Notes: a model not told the origin generated them from the letters alone. A stretch of 64,000 nt of DNA from Lachnospiraceae bacterium (GCA_009774245.1 VSNM01000011.1:43623-107622); one strand, 5' to 3'. Shown: positions 1 to 8,540, counted from the stretch's first letter. A program made the numbers and translations.

Positions 1-18
1 AACAGGAGCATTTATATT

Positions 19-618
19 ATGAAGAAGATTAAGAAATACTTAAAGAAACATTTGACCAAAGACCGTTATCATCACACCCTCGGTGTTGCATATACTGCAA
101 TTGCGCTGGCTATGCGGTACAATCCTGATACGAGCAGTTCTGATTTCATAAAGAAAGCTGAAATTGCAGGCCTTCTTCATGACTGTGCAAAGTGCATGGA
201 CAATGACAAAAAACTTCAAATTTGCGAGAAAAACAGTATTCCACACAGCAGCTTTGAAGTCAGCCATCCATATCTATTGCACGGAAAGGTGGGCGCATAC
301 ATCGCAAAAACCAAATTTGACATTCAGGATGAGGATATTCTCCAGGCAATCACATGGCACACTACCGGGCGGCCTGATATGTCTCTGCTTGAGAAAATAA
401 TCTTTATTGCGGATTACATAGAACCTTCCCGCAATCCGATTCCGGAGCTTGATGAAATACGCCAGCTTGCATTTATAGATATTGACAGGACAATGGAAAA
501 AATTTTATCCAATACCCTTAAATTTCTTGAAGCAAAAGGAAATCCCATAGATCAAATGACACAGACAACCTATGACAGTTATGTGCGGCCTACATATAAA
601 GGAGGAAATTTCGCTTGA
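19..618 (+). CDS. yqeK: HD-domain hydrolase YqeK (symmetrical Ap4A hydrolase family)
   Basis: The 199-residue protein has an HD-superfamily metal site: an early His pair (HHTLGVAYT), the central LLHDCAK motif around residue 53, and later His/Asp residues (AITWHTTG, IIFIADYIEP). Members of this family hydrolyse Ap4A to two ADP and commonly sit between nadD and rsfS, as the rsfS gene directly downstream suggests here. The start is only 18 bases into the window, so an upstream nadD would lie outside it. An AGGAG-like site (aacaggagc) precedes the ATG. The stop overlaps the TTG start of rsfS, implying translational coupling. Confidence 0.93.
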   Translation: MKKIKKYLKKHLTKDRYHHTLGVAYTAIALAMRYNPDTSSSDFIKKAEIAGLLHDCAKCMDNDKKLQICEKNSIPHSSFEVSHPYLLHGKVGAYIAKTKFDIQDEDILQAITWHTTGRPDMSLLEKIIFIADYIEPSRNPIPELDEIRQLAFIDIDRTMEKILSNTLKFLEAKGNPIDQMTQTTYDSYVRPTYKGGNFA

Positions 619-965
619 ACACATTAAACAATGCTTTAAAAACAATTGTCAATGCTCTTGAAGATAAGAAGGCAGAAGAGATCGTGCTGATTGATATCAG
701 CGAGGTATCAACGATCGCGGATTATTTTGTGATCACAAACGGCGCAAACGCGAGCCAGATACAGGCTTTGGCAGATAACGTGCAGGAGAAGCTTGCCATA
801 AACGGAATCCATCCGAGAAGTGTGGAGGGTTACAACACCGCAAACTGGATACTGATGGACTACAACGACATTCTCGTGCATGTATTTGACAAGGAAAGTC
901 GTGGGTTTTATGATTTGGAACGCATGTGGCGTGACGGTAAAACGATCAATACAAACTCAATTTAA
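615..965 (+). CDS. rsfS: Ribosome silencing factor RsfS
   Basis: This 116-residue protein has the RsfS/Iojap fold signature: VLIDISEVSTIADYFVI, the NILVHVFDKESR stretch and a C-terminal FYDLERMW. RsfS binds ribosomal protein uL14 on the 50S subunit and blocks subunit joining during nutrient limitation. The start is a TTG whose second and third bases overlap the TGA stop of yqeK. A GGAGG at 601-605 lies 9 bases upstream, so coupled translation is likely. A strong hairpin terminator follows. Confidence 0.95.
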   Translation: MNTLNNALKTIVNALEDKKAEEIVLIDISEVSTIADYFVITNGANASQIQALADNVQEKLAINGIHPRSVEGYNTANWILMDYNDILVHVFDKESRGFYDLERMWRDGKTINTNSI

Positions 966-977
966 AAATAAAGAAGA

Positions 978-1029
978 AAAAATCGAAAGACAACCAATAA
1001 TGAAAGATTTTGACTGTCTTTCGATTTTT
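978..1029. terminator. Intrinsic terminator between rsfS and lexA
   Basis: A 15-bp inverted repeat (AAAAATCGAAAGACA / TGTCTTTCGATTTTT) encloses a 22-base loop and has A/T tracts at both ends. It could terminate rsfS on the plus strand and the convergent lexA on the minus strand. Confidence 0.85.
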
Positions 1030-1086
1030 AATAATCCAATATGAAATTTTTACAAATCAAATCTGGTACACTAAAAATCTTTATAA

Positions 1087-1704
1087 TTAGTGATATAGAC
1101 GAAAGACGCCATACACTTTTCCCAAAATTTCTACATCATCCAAAATAATGGGCTCCATCGTGTCGTTCTCCGGCTGGAGTCTGTAATGTCCGTTTTCCTT
1201 ATAGTATGTCTTAACAGTAGCAGAGTCATCAACCAAAGCGACAACAGTATCTCCGTTTTCAGCAGTATTACATGCATGGATAAAGATCTGATCTCCATTG
1301 AAGATACCAGCATTGATCATGCTGTCTCCCTTCACTTTTAACACAAATGATTCGCCAGCCGGCACCATCTCAGCAGGAATCGGGAAGTATCCCTCAATAT
1401 TCTGCTCAGCAAGAATCGGTATGCCTGCAGCGACAGTCCCAACAATAGGAACGCTGGTCATCTCATGTCTGACCATCTGAAAACTGTCGTCCATGATCTC
1501 AATAGCGCGAGGTTTCGTCGGATCTCTTCTTATGTATCCATTCTTCTCAAGCGTCTCGAGATGAGAATGAACAGAAGAAGTAGACTTGAGGTTGACCGCC
1601 TCGCAGATCTCACGGACTGATGGCGGATAACCTTTTCTGAGAATTTCCGCTTTAATAAACTCTAAGATTTCTTTTTGTTTCGCTGTTATTTTTCCATATG
1701 CCAT
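1087..1704 (-). CDS. lexA: LexA SOS repressor
   Basis: The 205-residue LexA has an N-terminal winged helix (MAYGKITAKQKEILEF to about residue 70) and a C-terminal S24 autoprotease domain. The cleavage dipeptide is A93-G94 in VAAGIP; the catalytic serine is S128 in GDSM and the lysine K165 in ATVK. RecA-stimulated self-cleavage derepresses SOS genes. An ATG further upstream would add 35 residues, but the start at 1704 gives the canonical LexA N terminus and has an AAAAGGAGGC site just upstream. It diverges from a LysM gene, the arrangement of lexA-yneA in Bacillus. Confidence 0.97.
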   Translation of the reverse strand: MAYGKITAKQKEILEFIKAEILRKGYPPSVREICEAVNLKSTSSVHSHLETLEKNGYIRRDPTKPRAIEIMDDSFQMVRHEMTSVPIVGTVAAGIPILAEQNIEGYFPIPAEMVPAGESFVLKVKGDSMINAGIFNGDQIFIHACNTAENGDTVVALVDDSATVKTYYKENGHYRLQPENDTMEPIILDDVEILGKVYGVFRLYH

Positions 1705-1765
1705 ATTATATGCCTCCTTTTTTATCATTATAACACACCTTACAGAAAATTGCAAACATATATTC

Positions 1766-1779
1766 CGAAAAATTGTTTG
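1766..1779. promoter_or_regulatory. Candidate LexA operator 1
   Basis: CGAAAAATTGTTTG closely matches a Gram-positive SOS box of the form CGAAC-N4-GTTCG, with the left half CGAAA. It lies between lexA and the divergent LysM gene. A near-identical sequence occurs at 1847-1860. The match is to the known consensus; binding is inferred. Confidence 0.55.
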
Positions 1780-1798
1780 GAAATTTTTCAAAAAAGTA

Positions 1799-1827
1799 TT
1801 GACAAACAAATCTTTGTTCTGTATAAT
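1799..1827 (+). promoter_or_regulatory. SigmaA promoter of the yneA-like gene
   Basis: A perfect TTGACA (1799-1804) and a perfect TATAAT (1822-1827) are separated by 17 bp. The promoter points to the LysM gene at 1904 and is flanked by two candidate LexA boxes, so LexA could occlude it or block escape. Confidence 0.8.
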
Positions 1828-1846
1828 CTGTTTTAAACAACTGTTC

Positions 1847-1860
1847 GGAATAATTGTTTG
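1847..1860. promoter_or_regulatory. Candidate LexA operator 2
   Basis: GGAATAATTGTTTG shares the AATTGTTTGG core with the box at 1766. It lies about 20 bp downstream of the -10 of the LysM gene promoter, a suitable position for repression. Confidence 0.5.
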
Positions 1861-1903
1861 GAAATTTTGTTCGTCATATTTTACTGTAAAGGAGAAACGT
1901 TTT

Positions 1904-2299
1904 ATGAATCATACAGATTATACAGCAAGGGCACTGATCAACAGACAAAAGCGCCAGAGGCAGGTACGATATCATATCATGGCCGCAATCCTGTCATTGG
2001 TCCTTATTTTAGCCATATCAATTCTGTTTATATCATTTTCAACAGAAGCAAATGATATGGAGCACCAACCTTCCTATAAGTACTATAAGAGCATCGAGAT
2101 ATCAAAGGGCGATACCTTGTGGTCCATCGCCAATGACCATTATGATTCTGATCACTACAAGGATATCAATGTGTATGTCGCAGAAGTAAAGAATTTAAAT
2201 TCCCTGACTTCTGATAACATTGTTGCAGGAAATTACGTCATTGTTCCATATTATGCATCTGAATTTGTCAGTGATCAGAGCGCTTTTCCCTTAAAGTGA
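1904..2299 (+). CDS. LysM membrane protein, YneA-like SOS cell-division inhibitor
   Basis: The ATG at 1904 (preceded by AAAGGAGA) gives 131 residues: a basic cytoplasmic N terminus (about 1-22), one transmembrane helix (about 23-43) and an extracytoplasmic LysM domain (ISKGDTLWSIA to NYVIVPYY). This single-TM plus LysM layout, divergent from lexA, matches YneA, which halts division during the SOS response in Bacillus. The reading frame extends upstream but crosses the promoter. Its 3' end overlaps the convergent recombinase gene by 32 bases. The YneA role is inferred from architecture and synteny. Confidence 0.85.
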   Translation: MNHTDYTARALINRQKRQRQVRYHIMAAILSLVLILAISILFISFSTEANDMEHQPSYKYYKSIEISKGDTLWSIANDHYDSDHYKDINVYVAEVKNLNSLTSDNIVAGNYVIVPYYASEFVSDQSAFPLK

Positions 2300-3338
2300 C
2301 AGCTTTTGCTGCCTGGCGGCGTCTGTCCTCCTCAAGCGCAGCGTAATGCTTTCTGGTGGTATTGACATCCTTGTGTCCCAGTACATCCGCCACAAGATAA
2401 ATATCCCCTGTTTCCCTGTAGAGAGTCGTGCCATAGGTACTTCTCAATTTATGAGGGGTAATCTTTTTTAGCGTAGTGACGACAGAGGAATACTTTTTTA
2501 CCAGATTTTCTACGGCGCGCACAGTGATCCGCTTATTTTGCATAGACAGGAACAGAGCGTCCTCATGTCCCTGAACAGGCGTCATGCTTGTCCGCTGCTC
2601 GAGATAATCGAGCAGCGCGAGCTCGACTTCCTCACCGAAATACACAACGGCTTCATATCCACCTTTGCGCCGTATTTTGATACCATTATTTTTGAAGTCT
2701 ACATCCTGTATGTCGATACCGACACATTCCGATACTCGTATTCCTGTACCAAGCATCAATGTGAGCAGGGCGATATCCCTCAGTTTGTTCTTCTCGTGAT
2801 ACTGCATCTGCTTTTTAGTAAGATTCTCCCCGGTTTCCACTGTGTCAAGCAGAATGGCAACCTCATCCGGATCTAGCCGAATAATTTCCTTATCATGCAG
2901 CTTTGGCATCTGGACAAGAGCGGCGGGATTTTTTTCAATCATTTCATTTCTGAAGAAATAGTTGTAAAAGCTCCTCAGCGAGGCAAGCTTTCTCGCCTTG
3001 CCTCGCTCATCATTCATATACTCTTTGCCATCCTTGGTATAATAAGTGCAGTGCTCTAAGTATTCCTCGATATCCAGTCTTGTGATTAGATCAAGGATTT
3101 CCAGCCGGTATTCCCTGATTGGTGTTTTCTTGAATACAGGATTGTTGTCATGAAGATATTCGAAGAATACACGGATATCATACGCATATGCAACCCTTGT
3201 CCTGCTTGATATGTATTCCTGCATTCCTCTGAAATACTGTCCACAAAAGGGTGGAAGAGTGTCCAGAAGTTCTCTGAGGTGTACTATATTTTTTTTATTT
3301 ACTTCATCGTGATATGTTGACTTATTTACTTTCTCCAC
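2268..3338 (-). CDS. Tyrosine site-specific recombinase (XerC/D-type)
   Basis: The 356-residue protein has an N-terminal SAM-like core-binding domain (about 30-150) and a C-terminal catalytic domain. Visible catalytic elements are Arg in GTGIRVSE, Lys in RRKGGYE, HxxR in HKLRSTYG, His in LGHKDVNTT, and the tyrosine in RKHY. The start is a GTG preceded by AGAGGAG. No attachment sites or phage genes are nearby, and the neighbours are housekeeping genes, so it is probably a resident chromosomal recombinase rather than part of an active element. Whether it resolves chromosome dimers is not known from this sequence. Confidence 0.88.
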   Translation of the reverse strand: MEKVNKSTYHDEVNKKNIVHLRELLDTLPPFCGQYFRGMQEYISSRTRVAYAYDIRVFFEYLHDNNPVFKKTPIREYRLEILDLITRLDIEEYLEHCTYYTKDGKEYMNDERGKARKLASLRSFYNYFFRNEMIEKNPAALVQMPKLHDKEIIRLDPDEVAILLDTVETGENLTKKQMQYHEKNKLRDIALLTLMLGTGIRVSECVGIDIQDVDFKNNGIKIRRKGGYEAVVYFGEEVELALLDYLEQRTSMTPVQGHEDALFLSMQNKRITVRAVENLVKKYSSVVTTLKKITPHKLRSTYGTTLYRETGDIYLVADVLGHKDVNTTRKHYAALEEDRRRQAAKAVTLREKRSDH

Positions 3339-3470
3339 TTGAATGCAGCTCCTCTTATAATTAATAAAACTTTAGTATAAATATCCCAAATAATATGCTA
3401 TAATTATATTATAACATTTTACAAAATAATTCCAATAAAATATTGGACAAGATAGGAGACCGGTTCGAAA

Positions 3471-4877
3471 ATGAAAAATAATAAAGACTATATCAAATGG
3501 GGACTTACAACTTTTTTTGTGGTTCTTGGAGGCTTTGTGAGTTATTATGCGATTTTTCATATTGACAATCTTTCATCATCTATTAATAATCTTTTCGCTA
3601 TTTTAATGCCTATTATTGATGGATTTGTCCTCGCATATTTACTGGCTCCGCTGGTAAATACCACAGAACGTGCTATCACAACCCCCTTTTTTGCTCTGAT
3701 CAAAAAGGAAGATAAAAAAAATCCCAAACGGTTTCTTTCTATTATTATTACTGATGTATTTGTCTTATGGGTATTGTACGCTTTTTTCTCGATCGTCATA
3801 CCACAGATTGCCAACAGTATTCGGACAATATTGGTGCAATTCCCTAATTATATCAACACATTTGGTTTATGGATATCAAACCTCTTAAATGATAATCCCG
3901 AATTCCAAAAAAGTGTTATGGAGTTTATAAATCAATCATCCATGGATTTTACAACGATAATCAACACAAAAGTCCTGCCGCAGTTAAACAGTATAAACAA
4001 TGTCATGGAAATGTTGTCGCAGTTCAGCGGTATTATCAATGTGATTACATCTGTCTCGATGAGTGTTTACTCCATATTTAGACAAATTTGGAATTTGGTT
4101 ATCGGATTTGTCATATCAATTTATTTATTAGCCAGCAAGGAATTATTTGCCGCACAAGCGAAAAAAGTGGTGTATGCCTTTTGTTCTGTCAATCGTGCAA
4201 ATCGTTTCATCAGCAATGTACGCTTTGCACACAAAACTTTCGGCGGATTTTTCGTGGGAAAAATAATGGATTCCATCATTATCGGTCTAATTTGTTTTGC
4301 CGTGACCAGCATACTGGGGACGCCTTTCTGCGTGCTGATCAGTGTAATCATCGGGGTAACCAATATTATTCCTTTTTTTGGACCATTTTTGGGTGCAATT
4401 CCTTCTACAATGTTGATTCTCTTTATCGATCCGTTGCAGGCGCTTTATTTTGTGATATTTGTAATTATCCTTCAGCAGGTTGACGGAAATATTATAGGCC
4501 CCAAGATTCTCGGAAGTTCAACCGGTTTATCAAGTTTTTGGGTAATCTTTTCAATCACATTGTTTGGAGGACTCTGGGGAATCATAGGAATGATTGTCGG
4601 CGTGCCAATATTTGCTATCTTATTTGCATTCATGAAGTCCCTGATCGAGACAAGACTGTCTGCAAAAGACTTGTCTCCAGATACGAAAAAATATCTAAGA
4701 TTACTATATATTGATGCAGACTCAAGCGAATATGTTGAGTTCCATGAAAATGCAAAAAAGCCATTTGGAGAAATCACACAGATCCTGGTTAAAGGACACG
4801 AAAAAATGAAATCAAAACAAGAGCATGAAAAGGACAAAGAAAAAAGGACAAAAGAAATTGACAATGATCCAAGGTAA
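3471..4877 (+). CDS. AI-2E family transporter
   Basis: The 468-residue membrane protein has the AI-2E family layout: two N-terminal helices, a soluble amphipathic middle segment (about 130-190), then five to six helices containing GVTNIIPFFGPFLGAIPS and QQVDGNIIGPKILGSSTGL. These are hallmark motifs of the family. The cytoplasmic tail is rich in Lys/Glu. Family members export small molecules or ions, and the AI-2 assignment applies to only some. A small Cys-rich gene begins six bases after its stop, suggesting co-transcription. Confidence 0.92.
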   Translation: MKNNKDYIKWGLTTFFVVLGGFVSYYAIFHIDNLSSSINNLFAILMPIIDGFVLAYLLAPLVNTTERAITTPFFALIKKEDKKNPKRFLSIIITDVFVLWVLYAFFSIVIPQIANSIRTILVQFPNYINTFGLWISNLLNDNPEFQKSVMEFINQSSMDFTTIINTKVLPQLNSINNVMEMLSQFSGIINVITSVSMSVYSIFRQIWNLVIGFVISIYLLASKELFAAQAKKVVYAFCSVNRANRFISNVRFAHKTFGGFFVGKIMDSIIIGLICFAVTSILGTPFCVLISVIIGVTNIIPFFGPFLGAIPSTMLILFIDPLQALYFVIFVIILQQVDGNIIGPKILGSSTGLSSFWVIFSITLFGGLWGIIGMIVGVPIFAILFAFMKSLIETRLSAKDLSPDTKKYLRLLYIDADSSEYVEFHENAKKPFGEITQILVKGHEKMKSKQEHEKDKEKRTKEIDNDPR

Positions 4878-4883
4878 AATCGA

Positions 4884-5156
4884 ATGAAAAAACGTCATAA
4901 GTGTAAATGTTGTGGTTATTATACATTAATTGGAACAGAGGAAGATATTTCTTGGGATATATGTCCGGTTTGTTTTTGGGAAAATGATGTATTTGAAGAT
5001 AACCCGGAAATATACAGTGGAGCAAATCATGAAACCCTGGCGCAAGGACGTGAAAACTATAAGAAATATTTGGCATGTGCTCCGCGAAATGTAAATTCTG
5101 TACGTTTGCCGCATCCACAAGAATTACCTGAAAATAACGAAAATATTATTGAGTGA
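4884..5156 (+). CDS. Small Cys-rich CPCC-type protein
   Basis: The 90-residue protein has two paired-cysteine knuckles, CKCCGY near residue 8 and CPVCFWEND near residue 31, followed by SGANHETLAQGRENYKKY. This is the pattern of the Cys_rich_CPCC family, predicted to bind zinc. Its function is unknown. Relatives often occur as short accessory genes near immunity-type or SMI1 genes. It follows the transporter gene by six bases with a weak ribosome site inside the end of that gene. Confidence 0.8.
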   Translation: MKKRHKCKCCGYYTLIGTEEDISWDICPVCFWENDVFEDNPEIYSGANHETLAQGRENYKKYLACAPRNVNSVRLPHPQELPENNENIIE

Positions 5157-5162
5157 ACCCCA

Positions 5163-5330
5163 GCTAGATATTTTAAAGATTTCAAATGTTCTTGCGCCAA
5201 TTATTTACTTTAATGAACCAATTTGCGAACCCCAAATACTTTAACGAACTAGTTGGCGCTAGATATTTTGAGGATTTTAATTGGTCTTTCACGCCAACTA
5301 TTCGTTAAAGTATGCTTTTGCGAATAAATA
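5163..5330. repeat. Two direct copies of a ~70-bp repeat, period ~95 bp
   Basis: Unit 1 starts at 5163 and unit 2 at 5258. Both begin GCTAGATATTTT, continue with a similar GATTT/TTAA segment, then CGCCAA.TATT and a TTAAAGTA-like tract, and end near TTTGCGAA. The intervening segment also carries ACTTTAACGAACTAGTTGGCG, partly inverted relative to unit 2. No coding capacity was seen. It occupies most of the gap between the CPCC gene and the GGDEF terminator. Confidence 0.55.
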
Positions 5331-5364
5331 TATAGCACTTCTATTTCCAAAAAATTATAAAAAT

Positions 5365-5404
5365 ATTCAGCCTTTTCTTCCATTTTCAGAAGAAAAGGCT
5401 GAAT
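5365..5404 (-). terminator. Terminator of the GGDEF gene
   Basis: A 16-bp perfect stem (ATTCAGCCTTTTCTTC and its complement) with an 8-base loop lies just beyond the stop codon of the minus-strand GGDEF gene and is followed by a T-rich tract in that direction. Confidence 0.88.
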
Positions 5405-5407
5405 GTT

Positions 5408-6511
5408 TTATTGTGAATTAAATGGTGTCACAACGCGGTTCTTACCGTTCTGTTTGCCATAATAAAGTCTGCTGTCAGCATGTTTAATCGTATCTTCAAT
5501 GACAGCGCCCACAGAATGTCTTGCGACGCCAAGCGTAAGGGTACAGTGCAGCTCCTTGCCACGACAGCAAAATACATGTTCTTCCACATCATGACGGATA
5601 TTCTCTGCAGTCGTACATGTATGATCAAGCCTGTCCTTGCTCAAAATCAAAATTTCCTCTCCGCCCCACCGACATACATAGCCCTTGTCTCCCACCTGCT
5701 GCCGCGCGATATGGGCAATTTCCTTTAACACCACATCGCCAAAATCATGTCCATATGTATCATTTACCCGTTTGAAATTGTCAATATCGCACATGATCAG
5801 GCTGAAATCCTCTTCGGTGCTCAATATCTGGTCAAAGAAATCCTGCATACTCCGGCGATTGTAAAGTCCGGTCAATGGATCAACGCTTGCCATATTATCC
5901 AGCGCGACATTCTGGCTGCGTAGCTGCAGTGTGATTCGCTGCATATCCCACACAAAAATCACAGTCACCATAAACAGGAATACAAAATTGCATATCGAAT
6001 TAAATATATAAATCAGCAGTTCTGCCAATATAGAAAGCTCCAACTGGAAAATCGGACTGACCAGCATGGATAAGCAGCGACATGCGATGAAGGAAAGCGC
6101 CGCAATTAATCCAAGGGCCGTAGCAATGATGTATCGCTTCTTTTCCTCCAAAAGAGTCGCACACATATAATAACCAAAGGGGATCAACCCGATAATATAC
6201 TGCGGAAAGCCAAATCTCCACCCCACGCATACCGTAGCAACAAAGGAATGAATAATGATTTCCCAGTAAGTCATATAAAAAACCTTGATCATCTCATGAT
6301 CATAACCACGCTGAATGATGTTAATGCATTTTATGTAAACAACTATACTTCCGATATTGAAAACAACCATCGGCCAAATGCGTAGAACACCGAAAAGCAA
6401 AAATAAAACTATATGCACCATCGTAATGGAATAGATAATCAACTTGTACTTGAACCGTTCTGATGAAACCTGCTGTCTCACGATCTGCTTGATGTCGTTC
6501 ATATTCTTCAT
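5408..6511 (-). CDS. Membrane diguanylate cyclase (GGDEF)
   Basis: The 367-residue protein has six or so N-terminal helices (about 20-195) and a C-terminal GGDEF domain starting at DPLTGLYNRRS. The active site is RWGGEEI, with the metal/nucleotide segment CDIDNFKRVNDTYGH. It should make cyclic di-GMP at the membrane. The residues upstream of the GGEEI motif (VGDKGYVC) do not form an RxxD inhibitory site, so classical product inhibition is probably absent. It is monocistronic, with a strong terminator downstream. Confidence 0.92.
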   Translation of the reverse strand: MKNMNDIKQIVRQQVSSERFKYKLIIYSITMVHIVLFLLFGVLRIWPMVVFNIGSIVVYIKCINIIQRGYDHEMIKVFYMTYWEIIIHSFVATVCVGWRFGFPQYIIGLIPFGYYMCATLLEEKKRYIIATALGLIAALSFIACRCLSMLVSPIFQLELSILAELLIYIFNSICNFVFLFMVTVIFVWDMQRITLQLRSQNVALDNMASVDPLTGLYNRRSMQDFFDQILSTEEDFSLIMCDIDNFKRVNDTYGHDFGDVVLKEIAHIARQQVGDKGYVCRWGGEEILILSKDRLDHTCTTAENIRHDVEEHVFCCRGKELHCTLTLGVARHSVGAVIEDTIKHADSRLYYGKQNGKNRVVTPFNSQ

Positions 6512-6893
6512 AGCTTGTTCGTTCCTTCGTCAGTTTAAATAGTGTAAAATGGTACTCTTCTGTAAATTATAACGCATAATCAAGCTAAAGTAAATCAAAA
6601 CTTCCAAATTACACAGGCAAAATCATAAGCCTTGTTCGAGCGCCTGTAGATCAGAATACATGCCCGACCAGTGATATGTTCCCTTCCAGAAATGTTATAA
6701 ATTTTATGTTGCTACGAAAATACCTGTCATTATCGGAAACAACATCGCTAACGCAAAACTTATGCGTGTAATATTGCCTACACGCATCTATATTAATCGC
6801 CGTAGAACTCTTTCCTACGTCTTGCATCTGAAACAATCATTCTACATCAATGTACCAGAAACTTAAATTTGGTTAATAATTGAGTAACTACAT
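6512..6893. other. Intergenic region with no supported gene
   Basis: This 382-bp AT-rich stretch lies between the GGDEF gene start and the immunity gene array. Only a 61-codon minus-strand reading frame (6651-6836) is present, without a convincing ribosome site or family match. No hairpin, repeat or RNA gene was recognised. Confidence 0.5.
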
Positions 6894-7262
6894 TTACAGT
6901 TCGTCCCACTCGATACATTCAGGGCATTCCATGGTATCAAAAAATTCCTCCATGCATTTGACAGCCTGCTTGAATGAAATGATCGTGTAATCGGGAGCTG
7001 CCCACTCCTCGCCGCCTGCAAGAAATACAACATCATCGTCACAATCGTCCCCACATGACTGTACTACATCGCCCTCTTCTTCAAAATAATGAGCACAGGC
7101 ATACTTACTCTTGACGAGTAGATTCAGACATGGATATTCCTCGTTGTCACCGCTGATCCATATTTCATCGCCCTTTTCCAGTGCAGCACCTTGTTTCATG
7201 ATTTCAAGAATCTCATTTTTACTGGTACATGTTACATCACCTTTGTTTGTACTAACTTTCAC
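6894..7262 (-). CDS. Imm1-type immunity protein
   Basis: This 122-residue acidic protein has an EYPCLNLLVKSKYACAHYF core and ends with a CMEEFF..MECPECIEW segment. The end is closely related to that of the protein at 8103-8501 (VVNEFF..GKLPECIMW), so the two are paralogues. The layout resembles the Imm1 family, which neutralises secreted nuclease or deaminase toxins. No toxin gene is adjacent. It is the last gene of a five-gene minus-strand array. The Imm1 name rests on remembered family features and is moderately certain. Confidence 0.6.
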   Translation of the reverse strand: MKVSTNKGDVTCTSKNEILEIMKQGAALEKGDEIWISGDNEEYPCLNLLVKSKYACAHYFEEEGDVVQSCGDDCDDDVVFLAGGEEWAAPDYTIISFKQAVKCMEEFFDTMECPECIEWDEL

Positions 7263-7330
7263 ACTACTACCTCCTCGTATATATGCTCACGACAGATGTT
7301 TTCGACCGCCAGTATAATTTGTTTTACCAA

Positions 7331-7687
7331 TCAGTCTAAATCCATAAACGTATCATACTTATCATAATATTTTATCGCTTTCAATATTTTCTTGTTGGAA
7401 ATGTCCTCATTTTCATCAATTGCCGCCGCGATGACATCCTGAAGTATTTCGTCCCTGTAAATACATTCAAGATGATTTTGCACGGCAAATTCTGGTAGTT
7501 CTTCTGTGTAGTCATCATCAATCTCTGGATACGGAAGCACATAACATTCCGTGTCTAATTTGATTTTGCTGTTTTGGGCATACAAGCACCAACCGCTATT
7601 CTTATAGAAAGCACTATCACCTCCTTTCAGATACATTTCCCTGATTTCATTGATCAATTCATCAAACAGATATTTTGTCTTTTTCAT
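7331..7687 (-). CDS. Small acidic protein, DUF7716-like, immunity array
   Basis: The 118-residue protein contains WCLYAQNSKIKLDTECYVLPYPE, then LPEFAVQNHLECIYRDEILQDVI and a C-terminal AIKYYDKYDTFMDL. This order of W..., Cys, P.FA and YY..YD elements resembles the DUF7716 family seen in polymorphic-toxin immunity clusters. The start ATG follows a GAGGAGTGTTA-type site. Function is not established; the immunity role is inferred from its neighbours. Confidence 0.55.
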   Translation of the reverse strand: MKKTKYLFDELINEIREMYLKGGDSAFYKNSGWCLYAQNSKIKLDTECYVLPYPEIDDDYTEELPEFAVQNHLECIYRDEILQDVIAAAIDENEDISNKKILKAIKYYDKYDTFMDLD

Positions 7688-7701
7688 ACATTAACACTCC
7701 T

Positions 7702-8073
7702 CTAATACTTCTCCAACTCGATTGCAATATCACGCAGCAAATCGTCCCAGTCGACATCAATGCCCCCGCCTTCACTCCACATAACAGTGATTCTCACGCC
7801 TTCCCTCTTCAGTCTGGGAATCCACTCTTCCATAAATTCATCAAGGTCGATGATCTCACTGTGGTAATCCTGCCATTCCTCGGCTCTGCACAAATCCGAG
7901 TATTCCTTTTTCGCCCATACTGGGAAATAGGATTCCTCACCAAGTCCTAGTTCCGCCCAGCCGCCTGCATCCCTGAGAGACCACACTTCCTCAAAATCTG
8001 CAATTTTATGAATGAAATATGTATATTTTTTTCTGTTATCCAATTTGAGTACATGCTCTGCTTCCTTTGTCAT
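7702..8073 (-). CDS. DUF2750-domain protein
   Basis: The ATG at 8073, preceded by AAAGGACG, yields 123 residues. The frame opens 16 codons earlier, but that part holds the ribosome site. The DUF2750 pattern is clear: YTYFIHKIADFEEVW, GGWAELG, FPVWAKKEYSDLC, IDLDEFMEEWIPRL and a C-terminal GGIDVDWDDLLRDI. The family is small, acidic and of unknown biochemical role, and is recurrent in immunity-gene clusters. It lies between a DUF7716-like gene and an Imm1-like gene on the same strand. Confidence 0.82.
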   Translation of the reverse strand: MTKEAEHVLKLDNRKKYTYFIHKIADFEEVWSLRDAGGWAELGLGEESYFPVWAKKEYSDLCRAEEWQDYHSEIIDLDEFMEEWIPRLKREGVRITVMWSEGGGIDVDWDDLLRDIAIELEKY

Positions 8074-8102
8074 TTTAGTTCGTCCTTTCATTATTGCTAC
8101 AG

Positions 8103-8501
8103 TTATGTCCACATAATACACTCTGGCAATTTTCCGGTATGGAAAAATTCATTGACAACCTCGCGCAAGGTGTCGCTGGAGATCACATACATATTTTGCA
8201 CATCGACGGAACGCATTCCCTCGCGAAAGACGGTCTTGCCATTTTCATAATCCAAATCCTGTGAAAAGTCTGACAGGGAAATGTAACCCTGGTGAAAATC
8301 TTCGGGCACAACATTGACAAACGCCATGTCATCCTTGATCAGTATCGACATGAGCGGCCATGGTTCTTTCTCCTCCGGCCTCATGTAAACCGCATTGAAC
8401 CCGTCTGCATCTCTCTGATCAAGTATCGCATAGATCTCCTCGACGTGATCGCAACGCGTCATTTTGTTTTCCCTGAATACAAACAGTTTTGATTTTGCCA
8501 T
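8103..8501 (-). CDS. Imm1-type immunity protein, second copy
   Basis: This 132-residue acidic protein is a divergent paralogue of the protein at 6894-7262. Shared elements are a charged N-terminal strand, a central PLMSILIKDDMAFVNVV block in the same place as PCLNLLVKSKYACAHYF, and a C-terminal EFF..G.LPECI.W. The paralogy within one array suggests duplication and diversification against related toxins. No cognate toxin is in the window. Confidence 0.62.
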   Translation of the reverse strand: MAKSKLFVFRENKMTRCDHVEEIYAILDQRDADGFNAVYMRPEEKEPWPLMSILIKDDMAFVNVVPEDFHQGYISLSDFSQDLDYENGKTVFREGMRSVDVQNMYVISSDTLREVVNEFFHTGKLPECIMWT

Positions 8502-8540
8502 ATCTGATTTCTCCTTTTCATACTAATTTTATTACCAGTC

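Noticed and set aside
2268..3338. Tyrosine recombinase as marker of an integrated phage or ICE
   Set aside because: No attachment repeats, phage or conjugation genes nearby; neighbours are housekeeping.
6651..6836. 61-codon minus-strand frame faintly reminiscent of an integrase core
   Set aside because: No catalytic motif beyond a short SDNDRYF stretch and no surrounding element.
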